Positions 15,154 to 24,085 of a stretch of 32,762 nucleotides of DNA are shown in pieces (the stretch's first letter is position 1; each line of letters begins with the position of its first letter). Source of the stretch: Paracoccus alkanivorans (lineage in GTDB: Bacteria > Pseudomonadota > Alphaproteobacteria > Rhodobacterales > Rhodobacteraceae); NCBI RefSeq assembly GCF_003697785.1, contig NZ_QOKZ01000016.1:1-32762 (forward strand), read 5' to 3'. Below the pieces are notes generated by a model that searched no databases, was not told where the DNA came from, and worked only from the letters and a program-made list of their open reading frames with translations. The translations under genes and the position numbers were made by a program.

Positions 15154-16518
15154 ATGAACAAGCCGCAAAGCTGGGAAGCACGCGCCGACGAATTCTCCAT
15201 GTATGGGTTCACCGACCTGCCGAGCGTGCATGAACGCGGCGCGGTCATCGTGACCCATGGCGAGGGCCCCTATGTCCATGATGTGAACGGCAAGCGCTAT
15301 CTCGATGCCAATTCCGGGCTTTGGAACATGGTCGCGGGTTTTGATCACAAGGGGCTGGCCGAGGCTGCGAAGGCGCAATATGACCGCTTTCCCGGCTATC
15401 ACGCCTTTTTCGGGCGAATGTCCGACCAGACGGTGATGCTGTCGGAAAAACTGGTCGAGGTTTCGCCTTTTCCGCGCGGCAAGGTATTCTACACCAATTC
15501 GGGTTCCGAGGCGAATGACACCATGGTCAAGATGCTGTGGTTCCTGCATGGCAGCGAGGGTAATCCGAAGCGCCGCAAGATCCTGACCCGCTGGAACGCC
15601 TATCACGGGGTGACGGCGGTTTCGGCCAGCATGACAGGCAAGCCCTATAACGAGGTTTTCGGCCTGCCCTTGGACGGCTTCATCCACCTGACATGCCCGC
15701 ATTACTGGCGGTTTGGCGAGGAGGGCGAGAGCGAAGATCAGTTCACGCAGCGCCTTGCCCGCGAATTGGAGGAAACCATCCAGCGCGAAGGCGCCGATAC
15801 CATTGCGGGTTTCTTTGCCGAGCCGGTAATGGGGGCGGGCGGGGTGATCCCGCCGTCAAGGGGATATTTCCAGGCGGTGCAGCCGGTCCTGAAGAAATAC
15901 GGTATTCCGCTGATCTCGGACGAGGTGATCTGCGGCTTCGGGCGCACTGGCAATACCTGGGGCTGCGAAACCTTTGGTTTCGTGCCCGATGCGATCATCA
16001 GTTCCAAGAACCTGACCGCCGGGCTGTTCCCGATGGGCGCGGTGATCCTTGGGCCTGAACTGGCCGACCGCCTGCAGGCGGCTGTCGAGAAGATCGAGGA
16101 ATTTCCGCATGGTTTCACCGCTTCGGGACATCCGGTCGGTTGCGCCATCGCGCTCAAGGCTATCGACGTGGTGATGAACGAAGGACTGGCCGAGAATGTC
16201 CGCCAGCTCGCCCCGCGGATGGAGGCCGGTTTGCAGGCCATCATGGATCGCAGCGAGCATATCGGGGAACTGCGCGGTATCGGCTTCATGTGGGCCCTGG
16301 AAGCGGTGAAGGACAAGGCGACCAAAACCCCGTTCGATGGCAGCCTGTCGGTCAGCGAGCGTATCGCCAATACCTGCACCGATCTGGGGCTGATCTGTCG
16401 TCCCCTGGGCCAGTCCATCGTGCTTTGCCCGCCCTTCATCCTGACCAAAGAACAGATGGACGAGATGTTCGACAAGCTGGAGCAGGCCCTGAACAAAGTC
16501 TTTGCCGAGGTCGCGTGA
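15154..16518 (+). CDS. Class III omega-aminotransferase (amino acid/amine:pyruvate type)
   Basis: A 454-aa PLP enzyme that moves an amino group from an omega-amino acid or amine to pyruvate. TNSGSEANDTMVKM is the phosphate-binding region, ISDEVICGFGRTG contains the PLP-ring-binding Asp, and SSKNLTAGLFPMGA carries the Schiff-base lysine K285. The sequence from MNKPQSWEARADEF onwards closely matches, from memory, the structurally characterised omega-transaminase of Paracoccus denitrificans, which accepts aromatic and aliphatic amines and beta-amino acids. The start ATG 15154 has GGAAGG upstream. The stop overlaps the methyltransferase start (TGATG at 16516-16520), so both are made from one mRNA. 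The natural substrate cannot be read from the sequence. Confidence 0.93.
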   Translation: MNKPQSWEARADEFSMYGFTDLPSVHERGAVIVTHGEGPYVHDVNGKRYLDANSGLWNMVAGFDHKGLAEAAKAQYDRFPGYHAFFGRMSDQTVMLSEKLVEVSPFPRGKVFYTNSGSEANDTMVKMLWFLHGSEGNPKRRKILTRWNAYHGVTAVSASMTGKPYNEVFGLPLDGFIHLTCPHYWRFGEEGESEDQFTQRLARELEETIQREGADTIAGFFAEPVMGAGGVIPPSRGYFQAVQPVLKKYGIPLISDEVICGFGRTGNTWGCETFGFVPDAIISSKNLTAGLFPMGAVILGPELADRLQAAVEKIEEFPHGFTASGHPVGCAIALKAIDVVMNEGLAENVRQLAPRMEAGLQAIMDRSEHIGELRGIGFMWALEAVKDKATKTPFDGSLSVSERIANTCTDLGLICRPLGQSIVLCPPFILTKEQMDEMFDKLEQALNKVFAEVA

Positions 16519-17114
16519 TGGGTCCTGCATTACGCATTTATGCCGAGAATGCGGCGGCACTGGCGGCGCGATGGGAAAGCTATCCGGTCTCGGAGCCCTT
16601 CGCGCCGGTTGCCGATCTGTTTCCGGCCTCGCCTTGCCGTGTGGCGGATATCGGCGCGGGACCCGGGCGGGTCGCGGCCTGGCTTGCGGAGCAGGGGCAT
16701 GATGTCGTCGCCGTCGAGCCGGTGCAGGAGTTCCGCGACATGGCCGGGTCTATCCATGCAGGGGTGACATGGCTTGATGACAGCCTGCCGGATTTGCAGG
16801 CGCTAAAGACGGAGCCTGCCTGTGACCTGCTGCTTTTGTCCGGCGTCTGGCATCACGTGGACCCCGATGCCCGCGATCACGCGATGGCATCGATGGCTGC
16901 CTGCCTGCTGCCCGATGGCCGGATCATCATGAACCTGCGCCATGGACGGGACGATCCCGCGCGTGGCCTTTTCGATGCGGATCCCGTCCGGACAATTGCA
17001 GCGGCGGAGCGGGCCGGGCTGCGAGTGCTTGCCTCTCGCAAGACCGATTCGATCCAGAAGCATAACCGCGATGCGGGGATAAGCTGGACATGGCTGTTCC
17101 TGGGAAGGGATTGA
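16518..17114 (+). CDS. Class I SAM-dependent methyltransferase
   Basis: A 198-aa soluble protein with a Rossmann-type SAM fold. Motif I is VADIGAGPGRVAAW at about residues 42-55, followed by an acidic residue in VVAVEPVQ at the end of strand 2. LLLSGVWHHVDPDARDHA matches the post-motif region of ubiquinone/menaquinone-type and small-molecule methyltransferases. At 198 aa it is compact, with no added domain. The start ATG 16518 overlaps the aminotransferase stop and so is translationally coupled to it, yet no pathway linking the two activities is known to me. It is convergent with comEC, leaving four bases between them. Confidence 0.85.
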   Translation: MGPALRIYAENAAALAARWESYPVSEPFAPVADLFPASPCRVADIGAGPGRVAAWLAEQGHDVVAVEPVQEFRDMAGSIHAGVTWLDDSLPDLQALKTEPACDLLLLSGVWHHVDPDARDHAMASMAACLLPDGRIIMNLRHGRDDPARGLFDADPVRTIAAAERAGLRVLASRKTDSIQKHNRDAGISWTWLFLGRD

Positions 17115-17118
17115 GCGG

Positions 17119-19326
17119 TCAGCCCGGAGACCGGTGCGCCTCTGCCACTGTCCGGATCCTCGGGCCGCTTTGGTCGAAGTCGATAGCGACGGCACCAGTG
17201 TAACGCAGGGCGTAAAGGTCGAATAATAGGCAGTTCTGTGCGGTGTTCGTCAGGCCGGTTCGTTCGGTCGCGATGATAATACGCTTTGGTTTGCAGGCCA
17301 TGGCTGCCTTTGCGCCGGCGCCCTTGCCGGTGAAGTGCCAGACCTGCCATCCGTCAGGCAGTTGGGCGTGCCGTTGTCTTTTATCGCCCGACCAGCCGGG
17401 CCGTTCGGCGGACAGTTGTTGCGTGGCGGGATCACCGTCCTCCCTGAGCCAGGTTCGGACGGTAAAGCTGCCGCCTGCGGGCTTGGACAAGGCCCGGCCC
17501 TGCGGTGTCATCAGCCCCGCCGCCTCACCCTGCGGCGCGATCAGCAGCAGGGGCCGCCCGGGATTCAGCCAGATCATGGCCGCAGCGACCAGCATTCCCG
17601 CACCTGCGAGAAAACCCGTGGACAGAAGCGATGGACGGCGCAAATCATCCCCGGAGCGCCAGCACAAAACCGCTAGCACGGCTCCGAATCCCATCAGGGG
17701 AACGGCTGGCCCGGGGGGGATTATGATCGGGGTCACGGCTCCACTCAATTCCGCGATGAACCCGGCCACATACAGCATCCATGCCGTGCCCTGTCCCATC
17801 ACCCACAAGGCCGGTCCGGCCAGCCCCAAGGGTGCCAGCAGCGCGGCGATCACTCCGGCGGGCATGACCAGAATGCCCATTACCGGCACCACGAGCAGAT
17901 TGGCGAGCAGCCCGTAATGGGCCATTTGATTGAAATGCGCCGCCGCGATAGGGGAGGTCGCCAGCCCCGCCACCAGCGAAGTCGTCAATAGCATCGCGGC
18001 TGGACGCAGCCAGAATGGCAGGCGTGATGAGACGCGCGACCACGGGCCATATACGAGGATGAGCGCGATGGTCGCGGCAAAGCTCATCTGGAATCCGGGA
18101 GAAACCAGGGCTTCAGGGCTATAGATCAGGATGATCGTCGCGGCCAATGCAACGGTGCGCAGAGAGATCGCCCTGCGATCCGCTAGAATTGCGCCCAGCA
18201 TGACGGCCACCATGACAAAGGCACGCTCGGTCACCACACCTCCGCCCGAGAGCCAGAGATAGATCGCGGCAGCGAGCATGGCGAGGAGAGCGGCGATCTT
18301 GTGGGCAGGCAGGGCGAGACCTGTGCCCGTTGCCTGCACCCCGATCACCGCATAGCGCATGGCAGCATAAACAAAGCCGGCCAGCATTCCCATATGCAGC
18401 CCCGAGATCGAGATGATGTGGTAAAGATTCGACGCCCGCATGATCTTGTTGGTGGCCTCAAAGATACCTGATCGGTCGCCGGTCATCAGCGCCGCCGCGA
18501 CCGCGCCTTCCTGTCCGCCGATCCGCTGCTGGATCTGCGCACTGATGGCCATGCGGGCGCGATGCATCTTCCAGCTGCCGCCTTCGGGCGGGGCAAGGCT
18601 GGCGGCAGGCAGGCGAGAATAGCCGACGGCGCCGATGCCGGAAAACCACGCATGCCAGCGAAAATCGAAACTGCCGGGAGAGGCGGGGCCGGGTGGCGGA
18701 CCCAGATGACCGGTCACCATGATCCGCTGACCGAGTTCGGGCAGATTCCCCGTTGCCTCCTCCATCAGCGAGATACGCACCCGGCGCGGGGTGCGCTCGG
18801 CGGATACGTCCTCCAGCCGGACCTGATCCAATGTCAGCCGAATCCGGTCGCGGGCGGAACGGTCGATCTGCATTAGCTGTCCCTCGATCGGCCCGTAATA
18901 GCGCCATTGCAGGATCGGGGCAGAGACATGGGCCGAGCGCAACCCCATCAGGCAGCCTCCGGCCACTACCAGGGCGAAAGCCAATCCGCCGAGATGCAGC
19001 ATATCTGCGAGACGCCAGCCGATCCTGCTGCGCTCGGCAAGCGGGGCGGCGATGCGCGATGCCAGGGCCGCCATCGCCCCCGCCGCCATCCACGCCGACC
19101 ATTGCCGCCAGTCCGGTGCTTCCGGCAGGGCAAACCAGGTAGAGATTCCCGCTGCGAGGCACACCGGCACCCAGGGGAATAATCCCGCCCGGCTCGCTGC
19201 TGCCGGGCGGGATTGACGCGCAGTCGGATGTCGGACCGCCTTTGCCCGGGAAGGAGCAAAACCCGGAAGCGGAACCGACGCGACTGGCGCCGAGGGAACC
19301 GGCCTGATACCGGCAGGAGCAGTCAT
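17119..19326 (-). CDS. comEC: ComEC/Rec2-family competence protein
   Basis: A 735-aa polytopic inner-membrane protein, the presumed channel carrying single-stranded DNA into the cytoplasm during transformation. After a roughly 45-residue basic, Pro/Ala-rich cytosolic N-terminus come two or three helices, then an OB-like DUF4131 domain (about 135-245), then the competence domain with IISISGLHMGMLAG (305-318) and about 8-9 further helices to near residue 590. The C-terminal soluble part (about 595-735) resembles only a worn metallo-beta-lactamase domain; no HxHxDH motif is visible, unlike in Bacillus ComEC. The start ATG 19326 has AAAGGAC upstream. It is divergent from gltX. Confidence 0.9.
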   Translation of the reverse strand: MTAPAGIRPVPSAPVASVPLPGFAPSRAKAVRHPTARQSRPAAASRAGLFPWVPVCLAAGISTWFALPEAPDWRQWSAWMAAGAMAALASRIAAPLAERSRIGWRLADMLHLGGLAFALVVAGGCLMGLRSAHVSAPILQWRYYGPIEGQLMQIDRSARDRIRLTLDQVRLEDVSAERTPRRVRISLMEEATGNLPELGQRIMVTGHLGPPPGPASPGSFDFRWHAWFSGIGAVGYSRLPAASLAPPEGGSWKMHRARMAISAQIQQRIGGQEGAVAAALMTGDRSGIFEATNKIMRASNLYHIISISGLHMGMLAGFVYAAMRYAVIGVQATGTGLALPAHKIAALLAMLAAAIYLWLSGGGVVTERAFVMVAVMLGAILADRRAISLRTVALAATIILIYSPEALVSPGFQMSFAATIALILVYGPWSRVSSRLPFWLRPAAMLLTTSLVAGLATSPIAAAHFNQMAHYGLLANLLVVPVMGILVMPAGVIAALLAPLGLAGPALWVMGQGTAWMLYVAGFIAELSGAVTPIIIPPGPAVPLMGFGAVLAVLCWRSGDDLRRPSLLSTGFLAGAGMLVAAAMIWLNPGRPLLLIAPQGEAAGLMTPQGRALSKPAGGSFTVRTWLREDGDPATQQLSAERPGWSGDKRQRHAQLPDGWQVWHFTGKGAGAKAAMACKPKRIIIATERTGLTNTAQNCLLFDLYALRYTGAVAIDFDQSGPRIRTVAEAHRSPG

Positions 19327-19440
19327 TCTTGTCCTTTCCGGGGCGGTTCTCTATCTCTGCATCCAAATGTGGCATGGCCGGATTACCAAATCTTTAACGC
19401 GGCCCTGCCGGTCCCGAAAATTCATCATCAGGAACTTCCG

Positions 19441-20838
19441 ATGTCCGACTCCGCTCAGATCGTTACCCGATTTGCTCCTTCGCCGACCGGTTATCTACAT
19501 ATCGGCGGGGCACGAACGGCCTTGTTCAACTGGCTTTATGCCCGGGGGAGGAGAGGGAAATTCCTGTTGCGGATCGAGGATACCGACCGCGCCCGCTCGA
19601 CACCCGAGGCAACTGCGGCGATCCTGAAAGGGCTGGAATGGCTGGGGCTGGACTGGGACGACGAGCCGGTCAGCCAGTTTGCCCGCAAGGACCGCCATGC
19701 CGCTGTGGCCCGCGAGATGCTGGACAAGGGCAAGGCGTATAAGTGCTTTTCGTCTACCGAGGAAATCGCCGCGTGGCGCGAGGATCATCCTCGCCAGCCT
19801 TTTCAGAGTCCGTGGCGCGACGCCACCGATCTGCCGGATGCGCCCTATGCCATCCGGCTGAAGGCGCCGCGGACGGGTGAGACGGTGATCGAGGATGCGG
19901 TGCAGGGCGCGGTAAGGGTCGCGAATGATCAGCTGGACGATATGGTGCTGTTGCGCAGTGACGGCACGCCGACCTATATGCTGGCCGTGGTAGTGGATGA
20001 TCACGATATGGGTGTGACCCATGTGATCCGAGGTGATGACCATCTGACCAACACGGCCCGCCAGATCCAGATCTATGATGCAATGGGTTGGGCGCGCCCG
20101 GTTTTCGCCCATATCCCGCTGATTCATGGCGAGGATGGCAAGAAGCTGTCCAAGCGCCACGGTGCGGTGGGGCTGCATGAATTCGCCGCGCTCGGCTATC
20201 CTGCGGCCGCGATGCGGAACTATCTGGCGCGGCTTGGCTGGAGCCATGGCGACGACGAGTTGTTCGGCGATGCCCAGGCCCGCGAATGGTTCGATCTTCC
20301 TGGCATTGGCCGCGCACCCGCGAGGCTGGATTTCAAGAAGCTTGAACATGTCAGCGGGCATCATATCGGAGAGACGGAAGATGCTGCGCTTCTTGTTGCG
20401 ATAGAGGAATTCCTCGCCGAAACCGGTGCGGAGCCGTTGACGCAGCGCCAGAAGGAACGGTTGCTTCCGGCCTTAACGGTTCTGAAACAAAAAGCCCGTA
20501 CATTGCCCCAACTGCTTGATCAGGCAAGGTTTGCGTTAATCGAAAGGCCCGTTGACATTGATGACAAGGCGGCGAAGGCGATGGATTCGGTATCCCGTGG
20601 TATGCTGAAATCATTGACTGCCGCGCTGCAGCATGCTAGCTGGACGCGAGACGAGCTGGAGCAGGCTGCCAAGACTATTGCCGAGGAAAACGGCGTCGGA
20701 TTGGGCAAGCTCGCGGGCCCCTTGCGGGCTGCTCTGGCCGGACGAACCGCCACCCCAAGCGTGTTCGACATGATGACGGCGCTAGGCCGCGAAGAGTCGC
20801 TGGCCCGGTTGCACGACCAGACGGAATTGGCAGGCTGA
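19441..20838 (+). CDS. gltX: Glutamyl-tRNA synthetase
   Basis: A 465-aa class I aminoacyl-tRNA synthetase charging tRNA-Glu. The HIGH-type signature is PTGYLHIGGARTALFNWLYA (HIGG at 20-23) and the KMSKS-type loop is KLSKR (235-239). The zinc knuckle of E. coli GltX is incomplete: YKCFSS keeps C102 but has Ser where the second Cys of CxC is expected. Many alphaproteobacterial GltX proteins lack this zinc. Such genomes often carry a second gltX and use GatCAB for Gln-tRNA, which cannot be judged here. The start ATG 19441 has AGGAA upstream. The comEC/gltX/gltA arrangement is common in Rhodobacterales. Confidence 0.96.
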   Translation: MSDSAQIVTRFAPSPTGYLHIGGARTALFNWLYARGRRGKFLLRIEDTDRARSTPEATAAILKGLEWLGLDWDDEPVSQFARKDRHAAVAREMLDKGKAYKCFSSTEEIAAWREDHPRQPFQSPWRDATDLPDAPYAIRLKAPRTGETVIEDAVQGAVRVANDQLDDMVLLRSDGTPTYMLAVVVDDHDMGVTHVIRGDDHLTNTARQIQIYDAMGWARPVFAHIPLIHGEDGKKLSKRHGAVGLHEFAALGYPAAAMRNYLARLGWSHGDDELFGDAQAREWFDLPGIGRAPARLDFKKLEHVSGHHIGETEDAALLVAIEEFLAETGAEPLTQRQKERLLPALTVLKQKARTLPQLLDQARFALIERPVDIDDKAAKAMDSVSRGMLKSLTAALQHASWTRDELEQAAKTIAEENGVGLGKLAGPLRAALAGRTATPSVFDMMTALGREESLARLHDQTELAG

Positions 20839-20911
20839 TGCCTGCTCTCACTTGCCGGGGTCTGTCGCGCATTTTCGCGTCAGGCCCGGCTCAGCCGGAA
20901 AGGACGTTTTG

Positions 20912-22204
20912 ATGGCCGATTCAAAGACTGCCACACTGCGACTAAACAACGCCGAATACGAATTGCCGGTTCTCAGCCCGACGCAGGGACCCGATGTTCT
21001 GGATATCCGCAAATTGTACGGACAAGCGGATGTTTTCACCTATGATCCGGGGTTCACTTCGACCGCGAGTTGCGATTCGACGATCACCTTCATCGATGGC
21101 GACAAGGGAGAGCTGTGGTATCGCGGTTACCCGATCGAGCAGTTGGCGGAGAAATCGAACTATCTCGAAGTCTGCTACCTGCTGCTTTACGGTGAGCTGC
21201 CGACCGCGGAACAGATGAGCGATTTCGAAAATCGCGTCACGCGGCACACCATGGTGCATGAGCAGATGCACAATTTCTTCCGCGGGTTCCGTCGTGACAG
21301 TCACCCGATGGCAACGATGGTCGGTGTGGTTGGCGCAATGTCGGCCTTCTATCACGACTCGACCGATATCGGGGATGAATGGCAGCGCGAGGTGGCCGCG
21401 ATCAGGCTGATCGCCAAATTGCCGACCATCGCGGCGATGGCCTATAAATACTCGATCGGCCAGCCCTTCGTCTATCCCAATAACGAGCTGGATTACGCCT
21501 CGAACTTCCTGAACATGTGCTTCTCGGTTCCGGCCGAGAAATACCAGATCGATCCGGCGCTGTCGAAAGCGATGGATCGAATCTTTACCCTGCATGCCGA
21601 TCACGAGCAGAACGCCTCGACCTCGACGGTGCGTCTGGCCGGATCCTCGGGCGCGAATCCCTTCGCCTGTATCGCGGCGGGGATTGCCTGTCTGTGGGGG
21701 CCGGCCCATGGCGGTGCGAACCAAGCCTGCCTGGAAATGCTGCGCGAAATCGGCAATGTCGAGCGTATTCCGGAATTCATCGAACGGGCGAAGGACAAGG
21801 ACGATCCGTTCCGCCTGATGGGCTTTGGCCATCGGGTCTACAAGAATTTCGATCCGCGCGCCAAGGTGATGAAGGAATCGGCAGACGAGGTGCTGGATCT
21901 TCTGGGCATCCACAACAATCCGACATTGCAGGTCGCCAAGGAACTGGAGAAGATCGCACTGGAGGACGAGTATTTCGTCTCGAAGAAGCTTTATCCGAAT
22001 GTCGATTTCTATTCCGGCATCATCCTGGAGGCGATGGGTTTCCCGACCTCGATGTTCACGCCGATCTTCGCGCTGTCGCGCACGGTGGGCTGGATCGCCC
22101 AGTGGAAGGAAATGATCAGCGACCCGCAGAACAAGATTGGCCGTCCGCGCCAGCTTTATGTCGGCAGCGACAAGCGCGAGTATGTCGACCTGAACAACCG
22201 CTGA
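20912..22204 (+). CDS. gltA: Citrate synthase, hexameric type II
   Basis: A 430-aa TCA-cycle enzyme condensing acetyl-CoA and oxaloacetate. Catalytic residues are in GPAHGGANQACLEML (H266), GFGHRVYKNFDPRA (H307) and NVDFYSG (D365), corresponding to E. coli H264, H305 and D362. The long N-terminal beta domain (about 55 residues, through TYDPGFTSTASCDSTITFID) is typical of the Gram-negative NADH-regulated group. The start ATG 20912 follows GGAAAGGA; an in-frame ATG at 20852 overlaps the region just after gltX and has no ribosome binding site. It lies 73 bases after gltX and is closed by the terminator at 22226-22252. Confidence 0.97.
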   Translation: MADSKTATLRLNNAEYELPVLSPTQGPDVLDIRKLYGQADVFTYDPGFTSTASCDSTITFIDGDKGELWYRGYPIEQLAEKSNYLEVCYLLLYGELPTAEQMSDFENRVTRHTMVHEQMHNFFRGFRRDSHPMATMVGVVGAMSAFYHDSTDIGDEWQREVAAIRLIAKLPTIAAMAYKYSIGQPFVYPNNELDYASNFLNMCFSVPAEKYQIDPALSKAMDRIFTLHADHEQNASTSTVRLAGSSGANPFACIAAGIACLWGPAHGGANQACLEMLREIGNVERIPEFIERAKDKDDPFRLMGFGHRVYKNFDPRAKVMKESADEVLDLLGIHNNPTLQVAKELEKIALEDEYFVSKKLYPNVDFYSGIILEAMGFPTSMFTPIFALSRTVGWIAQWKEMISDPQNKIGRPRQLYVGSDKREYVDLNNR

Positions 22205-22225
22205 TCTCCGGTTACAAGTATTTGG

Positions 22226-22252
22226 AAGGCTCCCTTCGGGGGGCCTTTTCAT
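22226..22252 (+). terminator. Intrinsic terminator after gltA
   Basis: AAGGCTCCC and GGGGGCCTT form a stem of about nine pairs (one G-T) around a TTCG-containing loop, followed by TTTTC and more T. It lies 21 bases after the gltA stop and ends that transcript, separating it from the SDR gene. Confidence 0.85.
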
Positions 22253-22297
22253 TTGCCGCCCTTGCGCAGGCCGGAACCCGGTGGCATTGGGATGGTC

Positions 22298-22963
22298 ATG
22301 AGTGATCGGGAACAGATGGACGCGCCCAGGCTGGCGCTGGTGACGGGAGCCTCTCGTGGGCTTGGAGCGGCCCTGGCCGAAGGGCTCGCGGCACGCGGAT
22401 ATCATGTGCTGGCAGTGGCGCGCACGGTCGGAGGGTTGGAAGAACTGGACGACCGCATCCGGGCGGCGGGTGGATCGGCGACCCTGGCGCCGATGGATGT
22501 TGCCGAGGCAGCGGCCATGCAGCAATTGACCGACGCGATATCGGGACGCTGGGGCGGGCTTGATCTGTGGGCGCATTGTGCAATCCATGCCGCACCCCTG
22601 TCACCTGCTCAGCATATCGACGGCAAGGACTGGTCGAAATCACTGCTTGTTAATGCCGAGGTCACGCGGGGGCTGATCGCGCTGCTGGAGCCGTTGCTGC
22701 TTGCGCGCGGCGGCACGGCGATGTTTTTCGATGACCCGAGATCGGGCGAGAAGTTCTTCGGTGCCTATGGTGCCAGCAAGGCGGCCCAGATCGGGCTGGC
22801 GAAAAGCTGGCAGGCCGAAACGGTGAAAACCGGACCGCGCGTAATAATTGCTCGGCCGGCGCCGATGCCTACTGCCGTGCGGGCGCGATTCTTCCCCGGC
22901 GAAGATCGCACGGCGCTGACTCCCTGCAAATCCGAAGCAGAGCGGATCCTGGCGGAACTGTAG
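22298..22963 (+). CDS. Atypical SDR-family NAD(P)-binding protein
   Basis: A 221-aa SDR-fold protein. TGASRGLG (16-23) and the following Rossmann unit are intact, with VARTVGG suggesting NADP(H) through Arg42. YGASK provides Y157 and K161. The NNAG motif is replaced by HCAI (93-96), and the segment where the catalytic Ser is expected reads AMFFDDPRSG, with Phe/Asp there and Ser only at 149. The protein may have altered or no dehydrogenase activity. The start is uncertain: I use ATG 22298 with GGGATGG upstream; ATG 22292 would add two residues. It stands alone, after the gltA terminator and convergent with the J-domain gene. I do not know a characterised relative. Confidence 0.78.
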   Translation: MSDREQMDAPRLALVTGASRGLGAALAEGLAARGYHVLAVARTVGGLEELDDRIRAAGGSATLAPMDVAEAAAMQQLTDAISGRWGGLDLWAHCAIHAAPLSPAQHIDGKDWSKSLLVNAEVTRGLIALLEPLLLARGGTAMFFDDPRSGEKFFGAYGASKAAQIGLAKSWQAETVKTGPRVIIARPAPMPTAVRARFFPGEDRTALTPCKSEAERILAEL

Positions 22964-23043
22964 CACCGGATGGGGCGCGTCCCGCGAGGACTGGGGGGCA
23001 ATGCCTGGAGCAGTTTCGGCGTGAGCCGGGTAACTGAATGGCG

Positions 23044-23670
23044 TCAGTCGCGGAAATTGCGGCTGTCCTTGACCTGGTCCCAAGCCCAGACCACTTCGGC
23101 CAGCCGGTCTTCATCCGAACGGTCGCCGCCATTCATGTCGGGATGCAAATCCTTGACCAGAGATTTATATTGCTTGCGGATTTCGGCCCGGGTCCAGTTG
23201 TCCTTCGCTTCCAGAATCTCCAGAGCCTTGCGCTCGGTGGGCGGCAGCTTGCGGCTGATCTTGGCCCGCGCCTCGGGCGAGGTGCCGTTCGCGCCAAGGA
23301 TCTCCAGCGGATCGCTGACACCGTGACGCGCCCATGCCTGTTCCTTGGCGGCACGTCCAAAGGGCTTGGTCGGTCGTTCCCATACCGTTGCGTTATCCAG
23401 GAACTGCTGGAACTCCTCCTCGCTCTGGCCTTGGAAATAGTTCCAGTTCTGGTTGTATTCGCGCACATGCTCCTTGCAGAACCAGAAGTAATCATCCAGG
23501 TTCCTCGGGTTTTTCGGCGCACGATATTGCCCCGGCTCGTTACAGCCCTGCTTATCGCAGATGCGGGTCGATGTTTCGAATGCACCCGACATCCCACGCC
23601 GGCCCTTGGCCCGGCGCTTTTTGTCCTTGGCGGCGGAAATGTCGAAACCGAACGGGTCGTTACTGCTCAT
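23044..23670 (-). CDS. J-domain protein with possible N-terminal zinc site
   Basis: A 208-aa putative Hsp70 co-chaperone. The C-terminal J domain (about 150-205) includes IRKQYKSLVKDLHPDMNGGD with HPD at 176-178, the tripeptide required for stimulating DnaK ATPase. The J domain is at the C-terminus, opposite to DnaJ. The N-terminal half contains C38, C43, C65 and H68 (CDKQGC and FWFCKEHV), which could bind one zinc ion. The region between is rich in charged and aromatic residues. The start MSSNDPFGFD at 23670 is chosen because the reading frame upstream of it resembles no protein and overlaps bolA. It is divergent from bolA, an order I recall from other Rhodobacterales. Confidence 0.85.
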   Translation of the reverse strand: MSSNDPFGFDISAAKDKKRRAKGRRGMSGAFETSTRICDKQGCNEPGQYRAPKNPRNLDDYFWFCKEHVREYNQNWNYFQGQSEEEFQQFLDNATVWERPTKPFGRAAKEQAWARHGVSDPLEILGANGTSPEARAKISRKLPPTERKALEILEAKDNWTRAEIRKQYKSLVKDLHPDMNGGDRSDEDRLAEVVWAWDQVKDSRNFRD

Positions 23671-23752
23671 GGTTTGGGACACCTTTGCGACTCGGAGGCA
23701 GCAGTTTAGGCTATTTCGAGCGACATGGAAGGTCTTGAAGGAGAATGTGCGG

Positions 23753-24004
23753 ATGATTGCGGATGAAATGCGCGAGAGGCTGGCGGTGCTGAAGCCGTCC
23801 CGGCTGGAAGTGATCGACGAAAGCGAAAGCCATCGCGGCCATGCCGGATATCGCGATGGCGGGCAGAGCCATTTCCGCATCCGCATGGCCAGTTCCTCTT
23901 TCAGCGGGTTGAGCCGGCTTCAGCGGCATCGTCTCATCCACGAGACACTGGGCGATATCATGCCGCGTATCCATGCGCTTGCGCTGGAACTCGCGGAAAG
24001 CTGA
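23753..24004 (+). CDS. bolA: BolA-family protein
   Basis: An 83-aa protein of the BolA/IbaG fold. BolA proteins pair with monothiol glutaredoxins to bind and transfer [2Fe-2S] clusters. The sequence LEVIDESESHRGHAGYRDGG contains the conserved Ser-H-x2-H region, and HFRIRMASSSFSGLSRLQRHRLIHETL is the hallmark RHR helix (conserved F.G.s...RH). IMPRIHALALEL is the C-terminal helix. The start ATG 23753 has AAGGAGAA upstream. A grxD gene is not in this window. It is divergent from the J-domain gene. Confidence 0.92.
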   Translation: MIADEMRERLAVLKPSRLEVIDESESHRGHAGYRDGGQSHFRIRMASSSFSGLSRLQRHRLIHETLGDIMPRIHALALELAES

Positions 24005-24085
24005 ACCGTTAGCGCCGTCAGTCTTGCCCCTGCGATGGGCGCCGCGTAGAAGCCGGGCGAAGCGACGATATCGAGGGGGCCAGAG

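Noticed and set aside
20942..22588. A 548-codon open frame on the minus strand opposite gltA
   Set aside because: It is antisense to an unmistakable citrate synthase. Its translation resembles no protein family and is rich in Arg, His and Gln, as expected for the antisense frame of a high-GC gene.
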